Notes under the pieces: generated by a model
Database searches by the model: none
What the model was told of the DNA's origin: nothing
The model's input: the letters and a program-made list of their open reading frames with translations, nothing else
Position numbers and translations under genes: made by a program
NCBI GenBank assembly: GCA_964458015.1
Contig: CAYWGR010000161.1
Coordinates: 1-13,201, forward strand
Direction of reading: 5' to 3'
From: CAYWGR01 sp964458015
Lineage (GTDB): Bacteria > Planctomycetota > Planctomycetia > Pirellulales > Thermoguttaceae
Length of the DNA: 13,201 bases
Shown here: positions 1 through 6,020 of the stretch, one piece after another
Position numbering within the stretch: position 1 is the first letter of the stretch
Layout of the letters: each line of letters opens with the position of its first letter

Positions 1-529
1 ATGCCTTTTCGGTCGGCGTGTATTTGTTCCCACTCGGCGGGTTGATCGCGATGGCTACGGCCCCTTTGGATTCCGACTTGGAAGCCGGTCTGTCGTCAGA
101 AGACGAGCTCTCGGCTTTTTGTGTTTTGGTCGGCGGTTGCGACAGAACGGGCCCGCCGGATGACTTCGTATCTACGATGACGCGCAAACCGGGCTCGGCG
201 ATCGTCGGCGGCCGGATTTGCCCCGACCGGTCGACCGTGCGAATGGCAAACCAATATTCGCCGTCTTTGGTTGCGCGAAATTGAAATTGTTGCCGAGTCG
301 GCGGCGTTTTGGAATAGAGCTGCCAGTGGGCTCCGCGATCCGTTGAAACATACAACTGGACTTCCACGGGCCGTCGCGTGGCATCCGCCGTGGGCTCAAC
401 CCGAAAAGGAATGGCAAACAGGGCTTGATGCGTGACAATGGGGGCCATCGGCACAGCGGGCGCAGCCGCGCCCGTTTGGCATACCATTGCCAAAACGCCA
501 ACCCCCCATGCAAGCAGTTCCAAACGCAT
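1..529 (-). CDS. Exported planctomycete protein, N-terminal part (cut by window edge)
   Basis: The reverse strand is open from an ATG at 529 to the left edge without a stop, giving 176 codons of an incomplete protein. The ATG has GGGAGG about 7 nt upstream (GGGGGGAGGGCGTTCC-ATG), which supports this start. Residues 1-23 form a signal peptide (RLELLAWGVGVLAMV core, likely cleavage after AAA). Residues about 27-120 look like a beta-sandwich of the kind seen in planctomycete exported proteins that describe a 'stressed' Ig/FN-like module (VEVQLYVSTDRGAHWQLY, then FRATKDGEYWFAIRTVDRSG). A low-complexity Ser/Lys/Asp-rich linker follows (about 120-165), so further domains probably lie outside the window. 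The protein should act in the periplasm or at the cell surface. No enzymatic motif is visible and I do not assign a function. It lies downstream of rpsT on the same strand, separated by 152 bp with an inverted repeat, so it is probably a separate transcript. Confidence 0.75.
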   Translation of the reverse strand, partial: MRLELLAWGVGVLAMVCQTGAAAPAVPMAPIVTHQALFAIPFRVEPTADATRRPVEVQLYVSTDRGAHWQLYSKTPPTRQQFQFRATKDGEYWFAIRTVDRSGQIRPPTIAEPGLRVIVDTKSSGGPVLSQPPTKTQKAESSSSDDRPASKSESKGAVAIAINPPSGNKYTPTEKA

Positions 530-582
530 GGAACGCCCTCCCCCCTCACCTAAGGCATTTCGTGCAGGATTACAAATCACGA

Positions 583-608
583 ACGATCCGCAGTCTTCTA
601 CGGATCGT
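583..608 (-). terminator. Inverted repeat, possible terminator after rpsT
   Basis: Perfect 8-bp arms ACGATCCG (583-590) and CGGATCGT (601-608) flank a 10-nt loop, about 75 bp beyond the rpsT stop and about 55 bp before the next leftward ATG. On the reverse strand the sequence after the stem (TCGTGATTTGT) is only moderately T-rich, so it is not a textbook Rho-independent terminator. It could instead be an operator or 5'-UTR structure for the gene starting at 529. Confidence 0.4.
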
Positions 609-681
609 ATCGGTTATGCCGAAGTCGCCACTTGAGAGGGAAGTGAGGCTAAGTCACACTAGCCAAGCTAGACAAGATAGT

Positions 682-951
682 CTATTTGCCTTTAAGCTTC
701 TTGATCTTTGCCGAAAGACGCGACTTCGTGCGTGCGGCAGCGTTGCGATGGATAATGCGTTTGGCAGCGGTCTTATCGAGCAATTTCGCGGCGGCGGAAA
801 GTTCCGCCTCGGCAGCGGCAACGTTGCCGGAATCGATGGCGACGATGACCTTCTTATACTCGGTGTTGAGTTCCTTTTTGGCCGAACGATTCCGGGCATT
901 TCGGACGGCACTCTGCTTCATACGTTTCTTCGCACTCTTGAGATTCGGCAT
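682..951 (-). CDS. rpsT: 30S ribosomal protein S20
   Basis: This 89-aa, strongly basic protein is a full-length S20, which binds 16S rRNA early in assembly of the 30S subunit body. The N-terminus MPNLKSAKKRMKQSAVRNARN carries the usual S20 signature (family consensus xNIKSAKKR followed by RNxxxRS). The middle (AEAELSAAAKLLDKTAAKRIIHRNAAARTKSRL) matches the family's second helix pair with the conserved K-G-x-hxxxNxAARxKSRL pattern. The usual family length is 85-90 residues. The start has GAGAA about 4 nt upstream. It lies 33 bp downstream of the TPR gene on the same strand, with no terminator visible between them, so the two are probably co-transcribed. Confidence 0.97.
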   Translation of the reverse strand: MPNLKSAKKRMKQSAVRNARNRSAKKELNTEYKKVIVAIDSGNVAAAEAELSAAAKLLDKTAAKRIIHRNAAARTKSRLSAKIKKLKGK

Positions 952-984
952 GGTTTCTCGCGTAATAAGGGTTTTGATATATGG

Positions 985-2460
985 TTACGACGTGCCTTCC
1001 GGCGCGTCCGGGGTATTGTTTTCCTGGTCGGCTTCCGGTTGGGCCTCGCCTTGGCTGCTCTCTTTGGCCGGGCGAGAATCTGGATTTTCGCGTAACTTCG
1101 CGATTTTGTCTAGTAGAGTCGAGATGTCTTTATAGCTGAAATCCAAACCCGCAAGGGTGGTAAGGTGTTTTTCGGCCGTATCAATATCATTCATGACCGG
1201 CGACATGGCAAGACGCCCGGCAAGGTGTAAGGCCTTTTTCTTATTGTCGGCATCGCGGTCAGGAATCTCTTGAATCGCCGACTCGTAGTGGCTCATCGCC
1301 AAACGATACTGCTTGATTTGCTGGAAGCATTGCCCCAGAACAAGCATACACACCCCCTTGCGTCGGGGGTCGTTCTTAGCCACTTGCAGTTCTTGGATGG
1401 CCTCGGGATAACGCTTCGTGAGCATGTAGCGATATCCCAATTCGTATTTGAAGGCAAGGTTGTTCGGATATCGCTCGACGCGATATTTGCACACTTCCAT
1501 GTCCTTCTCGAAATACTCCTCTTGGAGTTTTTTCTTAGACTCGGGATCCTTGGCGGTCGCGATTTTCTGCCGTAAATTGCGGAGTTGAGAATCTTCCCAC
1601 TTTTCACGAACCTCCTGACTGCCGCCGGACGCTTCAAAGGCCTTGGCCAATATCTGCTCAGAATCTTGGTAACGCTCCTCGCCAATGTAATACTGCGAGA
1701 GCTCTAAATAGTTGGTCAAGTTTTTAGGATCGTTTTCGATTTTCTGGAGAATCCGCTGTTCCGCGGTCGTTTCTTCCTGCTGCTGGGCCTTCGCCCGCAG
1801 CTTGCGCGACGTATTATCGTCATCGTCGAATTCGCCGCGTGACCGGGCTTTTTGCACCGTCAACACGGCAATCGCACGCCTTGCCTCGTCGTCATCGGGC
1901 CTTGCTTCTTCAACGCGATGCCAGCAGGCAATGGCTTGATCGAAGAGGCCGCGCTCGCCCAGGGCGATACCGTAAAGTCGGTTGCCTTCGGGATCCTTGG
2001 GGTTGGCCGACAACGCACAGCGGAGATAATAAAGTTCGCAATCGCGATCGCCCGACTTTGCGGCGGCCGTGGCCATGCCGGTCAGCGTAGGAGCATCCCA
2101 AGGGTTGACCGTCAGCGCTTTGAGGCCGAACCTAATGGCCTCGTCCCATTGCTCTTGGGACAGCGCTTTTTTCAAGGCGCTGCGCGAGCCGCGTTCCTTG
2201 AACTGCGCCAGGGGGCTCCCTTTTTTGTTTCCGCCGTATTTCTTTTGCAGATTTTCGATATACGAGCGAACGTAAGTCAAATTGCCGGGATCGCCCGCAA
2301 CACATTGCCCGAGCAATTCGGTGGTGTAATCATAATCGGTCGAGGCAGATGCTTTTTTGCTGGCATGTTCGAACACCTTCTCCAACCGCTTGCGTTTAGC
2401 GGGAGAAAGCGGTTCGCGACCTTGTTTTTTAACTTCCGGGGTGTTGCCTTCAGTTGCCAT
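985..2460 (-). CDS. Cytosolic TPR (tetratricopeptide repeat) protein
   Basis: This 491-aa protein has no signal peptide or membrane segment, so it is cytosolic. The N-terminus is very basic (KKQGREPLSPAKRKRLEKVFEHASKKASA). TPR-like helical pairs are visible at about 105-205 (for example QWDEAIRFGLKALTVNPWDAP, then GLFDQAIACWHRVEEARPDDDEA), about 245-280 (ERYQDSEQILAKAFE) and about 333-402 (FKYELGYRYMLTKRYPEAIQEL, then KQYRLAMSHYESAIQEIPD). A charged coiled stretch at about 210-240 separates the first and second blocks. The C-terminal 35 residues are acidic and disordered. TPRs are protein-protein scaffolds; no partner can be deduced. Its ATG directly follows the TAA of the small membrane protein (zero spacing) and has no clear Shine-Dalgarno site, which suggests translation by termination-reinitiation. 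It is followed after 33 bp by rpsT. The specific function is unknown. Confidence 0.9.
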   Translation of the reverse strand: MATEGNTPEVKKQGREPLSPAKRKRLEKVFEHASKKASASTDYDYTTELLGQCVAGDPGNLTYVRSYIENLQKKYGGNKKGSPLAQFKERGSRSALKKALSQEQWDEAIRFGLKALTVNPWDAPTLTGMATAAAKSGDRDCELYYLRCALSANPKDPEGNRLYGIALGERGLFDQAIACWHRVEEARPDDDEARRAIAVLTVQKARSRGEFDDDDNTSRKLRAKAQQQEETTAEQRILQKIENDPKNLTNYLELSQYYIGEERYQDSEQILAKAFEASGGSQEVREKWEDSQLRNLRQKIATAKDPESKKKLQEEYFEKDMEVCKYRVERYPNNLAFKYELGYRYMLTKRYPEAIQELQVAKNDPRRKGVCMLVLGQCFQQIKQYRLAMSHYESAIQEIPDRDADNKKKALHLAGRLAMSPVMNDIDTAEKHLTTLAGLDFSYKDISTLLDKIAKLRENPDSRPAKESSQGEAQPEADQENNTPDAPEGTS

Positions 2461-2643
2461 TTACTTTTGTTCTTTCAACGTAGTCCAACTCACATACCCC
2501 AAAGCGAGGGAGGCGATCAGGAGCCCGATATCCATCGTCGAGCTAGCCCGACGAAACGGAAAACCAATGGCCAGATCGAGCCCAAACACCAACAACAGCA
2601 AAATCGCAACAACACTTCCAGTTAAACACAAGGCTTTGGGCAT
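2461..2643 (-). CDS. Small two-helix membrane protein
   Basis: This 60-aa protein begins MPKALCLTGSV and consists of two hydrophobic helices, about residues 6-27 (CLTGSVVAILLLLVFGLDLAI) and 37-53 (IGLLIASLALGYVSW), joined by a basic loop (PFRRASS) and ending in KEQK. I chose the ATG at 2643 because GGAGAGG lies about 6 nt upstream. An in-frame GTG at 2676 would add 11 residues (MQEEPFVGEAI) but has no convincing ribosome binding site. The stop TAA directly abuts the ATG of the TPR gene, so the two genes are almost certainly co-transcribed and translationally coupled. I do not recognise a family. The layout of paired helices with a short positively charged loop fits a small inner-membrane protein, perhaps one anchoring or recruiting the TPR protein (inference). 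Confidence 0.75.
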   Translation of the reverse strand: MPKALCLTGSVVAILLLLVFGLDLAIGFPFRRASSTMDIGLLIASLALGYVSWTTLKEQK

Positions 2644-2681
2644 AATGGCCTCTCCCACGAATGGTTCTTCTTGCACTTTAC

Positions 2682-2710
2682 AGTATAATTAATCCGCCTT
2701 CGGTTCACCA
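2682..2710 (-). promoter_or_regulatory. Possible promoter of the leftward membrane protein-TPR-rpsT unit
   Basis: On the reverse strand a TATACT hexamer (2687-2682) resembles a -10 box and lies 38 nt before the ATG at 2643. At 17-bp spacing the -35 region would be TGGTGA (2710-2705), a poor match (3 of 6). This is the only upstream region for the three-gene unit, so a promoter is expected here, but the assignment of the boxes is tentative. Confidence 0.3.
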
Positions 2711-2833
2711 CCTAGCCCTCAAGAATTCGAGGCAAATCGTTGTTTTTTTTGAAAAAATGCCCTTTTCCCAATCGATTTGGCCCGTGGAAGCTAAGAAAGT
2801 CGGGGGGAAGGCAAGAACCTTTGGGAGCGAAAA

Positions 2834-3970
2834 ATGCCCTCTGTCGCCGATTGGGATTATTTCCGCAGTCAGATGCCGGTTGCCCGGGATTGGGCCTATT
2901 TAGACCATGCTGCCGTGGCGCCGTTGAGTGGGCCGGCCCAGGTGGCACTGGCCAATTGGGCCTCGGACGCCTCCCAGAACGGTTCGGCCCACTATCCCGA
3001 CTGGTCGAGACGTGTCGAACACTTAAGAACTTTGGCTGCCGAGCTATTGGGGGCTATTCCCGAGGAAATCGCCTTTGTGGGCAACACGACGGCCGGCATC
3101 AATCTGGTTGCCGAAGGTTTCCCTTGGCAAAAAGGCGATAATGTCGTCATCCGGGCTGACGAATATCCCACCAATCAATATCCCTGGCTCCACTTGGCCG
3201 ACCATGGGGTGGAAACTCGCCGCATTTCCGCTGAAAAGGGGGTACTCGACATCGATCAGCTCCTCGCAGCCTGCGATTGCCGCACCCGAATCGTCAGCGT
3301 CAGTTGGGTCGCCTTTGCCAACGGTTGGCGGCACGACCTGGATCAACTTGCCGACCAAGTCCACAAACGCGGGGCGAAGTTGTTTCTCGATGCCATCCAA
3401 GGACTAGGCGTTTTTCCGCTCGATGTGCGACGCACCCCGGTCGATTTCCTCGCGGCCGATGGTCATAAATGGCTTTTAGGACCGGAAGGAGCAGGCATCT
3501 TTTTTGCGCGACGCGAGCATCTCGATCTGCTCCGGCCGGTCGGCGTCGGCTGGAACAGCGTTCGCAATGAAATGGACTTCAGCCATATCGAGTTGGTCTT
3601 TAAGGATACGGCCGCCCGCTATGAAGGCGGTTCGCAAAACGTCGCCGGGCTGCTGGCGTTAGAGGCCAGCTTGGAATTGCTTCGCCAGTTCGGCCAAGAG
3701 GGAATTTCGCGGCGCGTGTGGGAGATTACCGACCTTGCATGTCAGCGTTTGACGGAATTGGGGGCAATCCTGCTTAGCGACCGCTCCCCCGCACATCGAA
3801 GCGGAATCGTGAGTTTCGAAATCCCCGGCCGAGATCCACATGAATTGCGTCAGCGGTGCTTCGAGCGTAAAGTACTGTTAAGTTGTCGCGCAGGTCGATT
3901 GCGTATCAGTCCCCACGCCTATAACAATGCGGAAGACATTGAACGATTGATCGAGGCGTTAAAGAGCTGA
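2834..3970 (+). CDS. Class V PLP-dependent aminotransferase-fold enzyme
   Basis: This 378-aa protein is a fold-type I, class V aminotransferase-family member (cysteine desulfurase / isopenicillin-N-epimerase-like group). The pattern runs YLDHAAVAPLS (about 22-32), GNTTAGINLVAEGF (83-96, phosphate-binding), SVSWVAFANGWRHDL (155-169), LFLDAIQGLGVFP (D186 and Q189, pyridine-ring contacts) and ADGHKWLLGPEG with the Schiff-base lysine K212. The C-terminal small domain ends LRISPHAYNNAEDIERLIEAL, as in this family. The SufS/IscS-type catalytic cysteine loop (RxGxHC) is absent; the corresponding segment reads SCRAGRLRIS, so it is not a canonical cysteine desulfurase. The natural substrate is not deducible. 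The ATG has GGGAG about 6 nt upstream. The gene is 65 bp upstream of coaD on the same strand, and is divergent from the leftward unit with 190 bp between the two ATGs. The family call is confident; the reaction is not. Confidence 0.9.
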   Translation: MPSVADWDYFRSQMPVARDWAYLDHAAVAPLSGPAQVALANWASDASQNGSAHYPDWSRRVEHLRTLAAELLGAIPEEIAFVGNTTAGINLVAEGFPWQKGDNVVIRADEYPTNQYPWLHLADHGVETRRISAEKGVLDIDQLLAACDCRTRIVSVSWVAFANGWRHDLDQLADQVHKRGAKLFLDAIQGLGVFPLDVRRTPVDFLAADGHKWLLGPEGAGIFFARREHLDLLRPVGVGWNSVRNEMDFSHIELVFKDTAARYEGGSQNVAGLLALEASLELLRQFGQEGISRRVWEITDLACQRLTELGAILLSDRSPAHRSGIVSFEIPGRDPHELRQRCFERKVLLSCRAGRLRISPHAYNNAEDIERLIEALKS

Positions 3971-4035
3971 TTGTCCGAATCTTATCAATCAAGGGGCGGC
4001 CAACCCAATAACCCTAACCACGAATCACGAATCCC

Positions 4036-4548
4036 ATGAGCGTCTCACAACCACCCCGCGTTGCCGTTTATCCAGGTTCGTTCGATCCTATCACGTTGGG
4101 ACATCTCAATGTCATGGAACGAGCCAGCAAGTTGTTTGATCGTCTGATCGTGGGCGTCGGCGTAAACATCGAAAAGCAGACGCTGTTCAACGCCGACGAA
4201 CGCCATCACTTGATTCGCGAGGCGACTTTGCATCTGCCGAACGTCGAAATTCGCACCTTCAGCGGCCTGGCCGTGACTTTCGTCAAGCAGTGCGGGGCGC
4301 GGATCATGATTCGCGGCGTGCGGCCCATCACCGACATCGCCGCCGAGTTGACCATGATGATGGCCAACCGGCATCTGTCGCCCGACGTCGAGACGCTGTT
4401 CATGATCGCCGACGGCGATTTGGCGCACGTCTCAAGCTCGTTGATCAAACAAATCGCTTCGATTGCGACGGATGTGGAATTGGCGAAGTTCTTACCGCGC
4501 AACGTGGTATCGGCCATTCGCGCCCGAATGATGAATGCGTTACCGTAG
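4036..4548 (+). CDS. coaD: Phosphopantetheine adenylyltransferase
   Basis: This 170-aa enzyme transfers AMP from ATP to 4'-phosphopantetheine, forming dephospho-CoA, the penultimate step of CoA biosynthesis in the cytoplasm. The nucleotidyltransferase motif is intact: VYPGSFDPITLGH with T20-x-G22-H23, which binds the ATP phosphates. Further family motifs are RGVR at 93-96 and the C-terminal VSSSLIK (S133-K138, the usual ISSTxIR/K). The segment GVRPITDIAAELTMMM replaces the more common GLRAVSDFEYEFQM, a variant of the same motif. Length matches the family (about 160-170). No Shine-Dalgarno site is visible before the ATG. The gene ends 6 bp from the convergent omptin-like gene, leaving no room for an intergenic terminator. 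Confidence 0.95.
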   Translation: MSVSQPPRVAVYPGSFDPITLGHLNVMERASKLFDRLIVGVGVNIEKQTLFNADERHHLIREATLHLPNVEIRTFSGLAVTFVKQCGARIMIRGVRPITDIAAELTMMMANRHLSPDVETLFMIADGDLAHVSSSLIKQIASIATDVELAKFLPRNVVSAIRARMMNALP

Positions 4549-4554
4549 CGACGG

Positions 4555-5655
4555 TTAGATTCGGATTCGCAGGAAGGCCGTCAGCCACGTTTGGTTGGAC
4601 GAGGCCAAAACGCCGTTGTCCCACGTGAAATCAACGTTAAGCGGCGCATTGTACTCACGATGCGTTCCGCGCGTTCGAATTTCCAGATAGTCAGCCTGAA
4701 TGCCCGCGCTGAAATGTTCTGAAATAAGAGCTTCGGCGGTGAAGCCGGCATGCCAGCAACTACCGCGAGTACTTTCCATCGTGTAGCGATCTCCTTCTCG
4801 CACCAAATGGTGATCAACGTTGTAGCCGTTGGTGCTGCCCCAGTCCATCTGGACCGTCAGGGCGATAGGCGGCAGATATTTCATTTCCAGCTTGCTGCGA
4901 AATTGTCCGCCAAGATAAAAAACATAATACTGCTGATTGAACGAAATGATATTCCCAGACTCCGTATAAGGTGGATCAAGCCACTCATCTTCCCATTTGA
5001 CCTGTACAAGGTCGTAGTTCATTATGTTAAACCGTTGCCATCGGAATCCCAACGTAGGCCATATCTCAAGCGGCAACCCAAATGGATGCTCCGACAATTG
5101 GAAGTCAAATCCGAGATCGAGCATCTGCCCATCGGTCCAACGCTCATCCATATAACCCAGGTCGGTGAAGTCCTGATTGGGGTATCGCCAGTCGTAATCT
5201 TCCATCGTTCCGTGGATGCCCTGCTGCGGAAACAGCCATTCCATATGAACGTCCCAGGTCGGTTTCTGGAGACCAAGCTGAATGCCATGCCAGTAAGAAT
5301 TCAACGGAAAGTTGAGCCGGCTGAGGGGCGTGTGTTGAGTTTCATAATAGGGAGGTGTTCCGAACTCATAGGTGGTCGAACTATCAACAAGCGTGCGGAA
5401 TCGATAGTCGATCGTCCAGGTTCGAGGGCCTAGGGCCGGAAACCACAAATAATCTTGGGTCGCGGGTGATTCCGGAGCGGCCAGCGAGTCTTTCCACAGC
5501 TCGGTTGATTGCGCGAGTGCAGGATCCGACGCACCGTAGAGCCCTTGGTCGTCGGCCAAAACCATGCAGTTGCCGAGGACCAAGAAGATTAAAACCACGC
5601 CAATGGTTGGTAAATATCGGGCTGTCCGAAAAGCCGATGATTCCAACTCGTACAT
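4555..5655 (-). CDS. Omptin-like outer-membrane protease (family A26-like beta-barrel)
   Basis: This 366-aa protein has a signal peptide (basic RTARY, then core TIGVVLIFLVLGNCMV, likely cut near VLA-DDQG) and alternating aromatic/polar stretches typical of a beta-barrel, ending in a strand (TWLTAFLRIRI). Two segments match the omptin family (OmpT/Pla/PgtE), judged from memory of the OmpT sequence. The first is GTMEDYDWRYP with D153-x-D155-W156, matching OmpT D83-x-D85-W. The second is YNVDHHLVREGDRY with D281-x-H283, matching OmpT D210-x-H212. Flanking strand text also aligns (NIISFNQQYYVFYLGGQF with OmpT's AIGYKQRFKMPYIGLTGSY). OmpT D208, which sets the Arg/Lys P1 preference, is replaced by Asn. 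The start at 5655 is preferred because GGGGGG lies 5 nt upstream and gives a normal signal peptide; an ATG at 5709 (384 aa) with AAGGA upstream is also possible. If it is an omptin, it would cleave proteins at the cell surface. An uncharacterised planctomycete barrel of similar topology is the alternative. Confidence 0.65.
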   Translation of the reverse strand: MYELESSAFRTARYLPTIGVVLIFLVLGNCMVLADDQGLYGASDPALAQSTELWKDSLAAPESPATQDYLWFPALGPRTWTIDYRFRTLVDSSTTYEFGTPPYYETQHTPLSRLNFPLNSYWHGIQLGLQKPTWDVHMEWLFPQQGIHGTMEDYDWRYPNQDFTDLGYMDERWTDGQMLDLGFDFQLSEHPFGLPLEIWPTLGFRWQRFNIMNYDLVQVKWEDEWLDPPYTESGNIISFNQQYYVFYLGGQFRSKLEMKYLPPIALTVQMDWGSTNGYNVDHHLVREGDRYTMESTRGSCWHAGFTAEALISEHFSAGIQADYLEIRTRGTHREYNAPLNVDFTWDNGVLASSNQTWLTAFLRIRI

Positions 5656-5803
5656 AACATCCCCCCAGACTAACACAGCAAGCCCCTGCATAGTCGATAC
5701 TGTACTCATTTTCGGAAATTCCTTTACGATTTATCCAATTATTACAGGGGGTTGCGAAATTGGAGCATTTGCATCACTGCCCCAAAGAGGGGTATTGCGA
5801 TGA

Positions 5804-5832
5804 TTGACTTCCGACCCTATTCGTGGGATCAT
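5804..5832 (+). promoter_or_regulatory. Possible sigma-70-type promoter of the secreted-enzyme operon
   Basis: TTGACT (5804-5809, 5 of 6 to the -35 consensus) is followed after 17 bp by GATCAT (5827-5832, 4 of 6 to the -10 consensus). Transcription would begin near 5839, giving a leader of about 180 nt before the ATG at 6021, which would include the hairpin at 5953-5977. Such pairs occur by chance, so this is a candidate only. Confidence 0.35.
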
Positions 5833-5952
5833 GGCGGCATGTGAAAAATCCCTCCGCTCGCCAACATTCCTCCATTTCCTACCCTGATATTTTTTTACGC
5901 TTGCGTGAATCTATTGCATTCCGGGGGCCAAGATTCGGCATACCCTGCAACG

Positions 5953-5977
5953 GATTTCCAATCTGAAGATTGGAATC
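5953..5977 (+). promoter_or_regulatory. Stable hairpin in the leader of the DUF4091 gene
   Basis: TTCCAATC-TGAA-GATTGGAA is a perfect 8-bp stem with a 4-nt loop, extendable outwards to GAT..ATC with one bulged T. It ends 43 nt before the ATG at 6021 and is not followed by a T-tract, so it is not a terminator. It could be an operator for a dimeric regulator or an RNA structure in the leader; the sequence does not decide between them. Confidence 0.45.
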
Positions 5978-6020
5978 GAAATCAAGTCATTAAGGATCTA
6001 ACGCCAACGGATTCAGACCG

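Larger units (their letters stand above)
5656..6020. other. Divergent intergenic region between omptin-like gene and glycosidase unit
   Basis: About 365 bp without a convincing gene separate two divergently transcribed genes, so it must hold both promoters. I see a TTGACT/GATCAT pair (5804-5832, rightward) and a strong hairpin (5953-5977), both listed separately. There is also a small CCCC-AAAGA-GGGG repeat near 5781-5793. I see nothing that resembles an RNA gene. Confidence 0.6.

Noticed and set aside
172..549. Reverse-strand 125-codon ORF starting MRGEGVPCVW
   Set aside because: It overlaps the true leftward gene (529 to edge) in another frame, and its product is very Arg/Pro-rich with no recognisable fold, unlike the overlapping frame with a signal peptide and domain pattern.
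659..671. CTAGC-CAA-GCTAG hairpin after rpsT
   Set aside because: The stem is only 5 bp with a 3-nt loop and no T-tract. It is too weak for a terminator; the inverted repeat at 583-608 is the better candidate.
1852..2625. 257-codon forward ORF over the TPR gene
   Set aside because: Antisense shadow of the TPR coding sequence; its translation has no domain and crosses into the neighbouring membrane gene.
2834..3970. Assignment of the class V enzyme as a SufS/IscS cysteine desulfurase
   Set aside because: The catalytic-cysteine loop RxGxHC is absent; the aligned segment is SCRAGRLRIS. Only the general family is supported.
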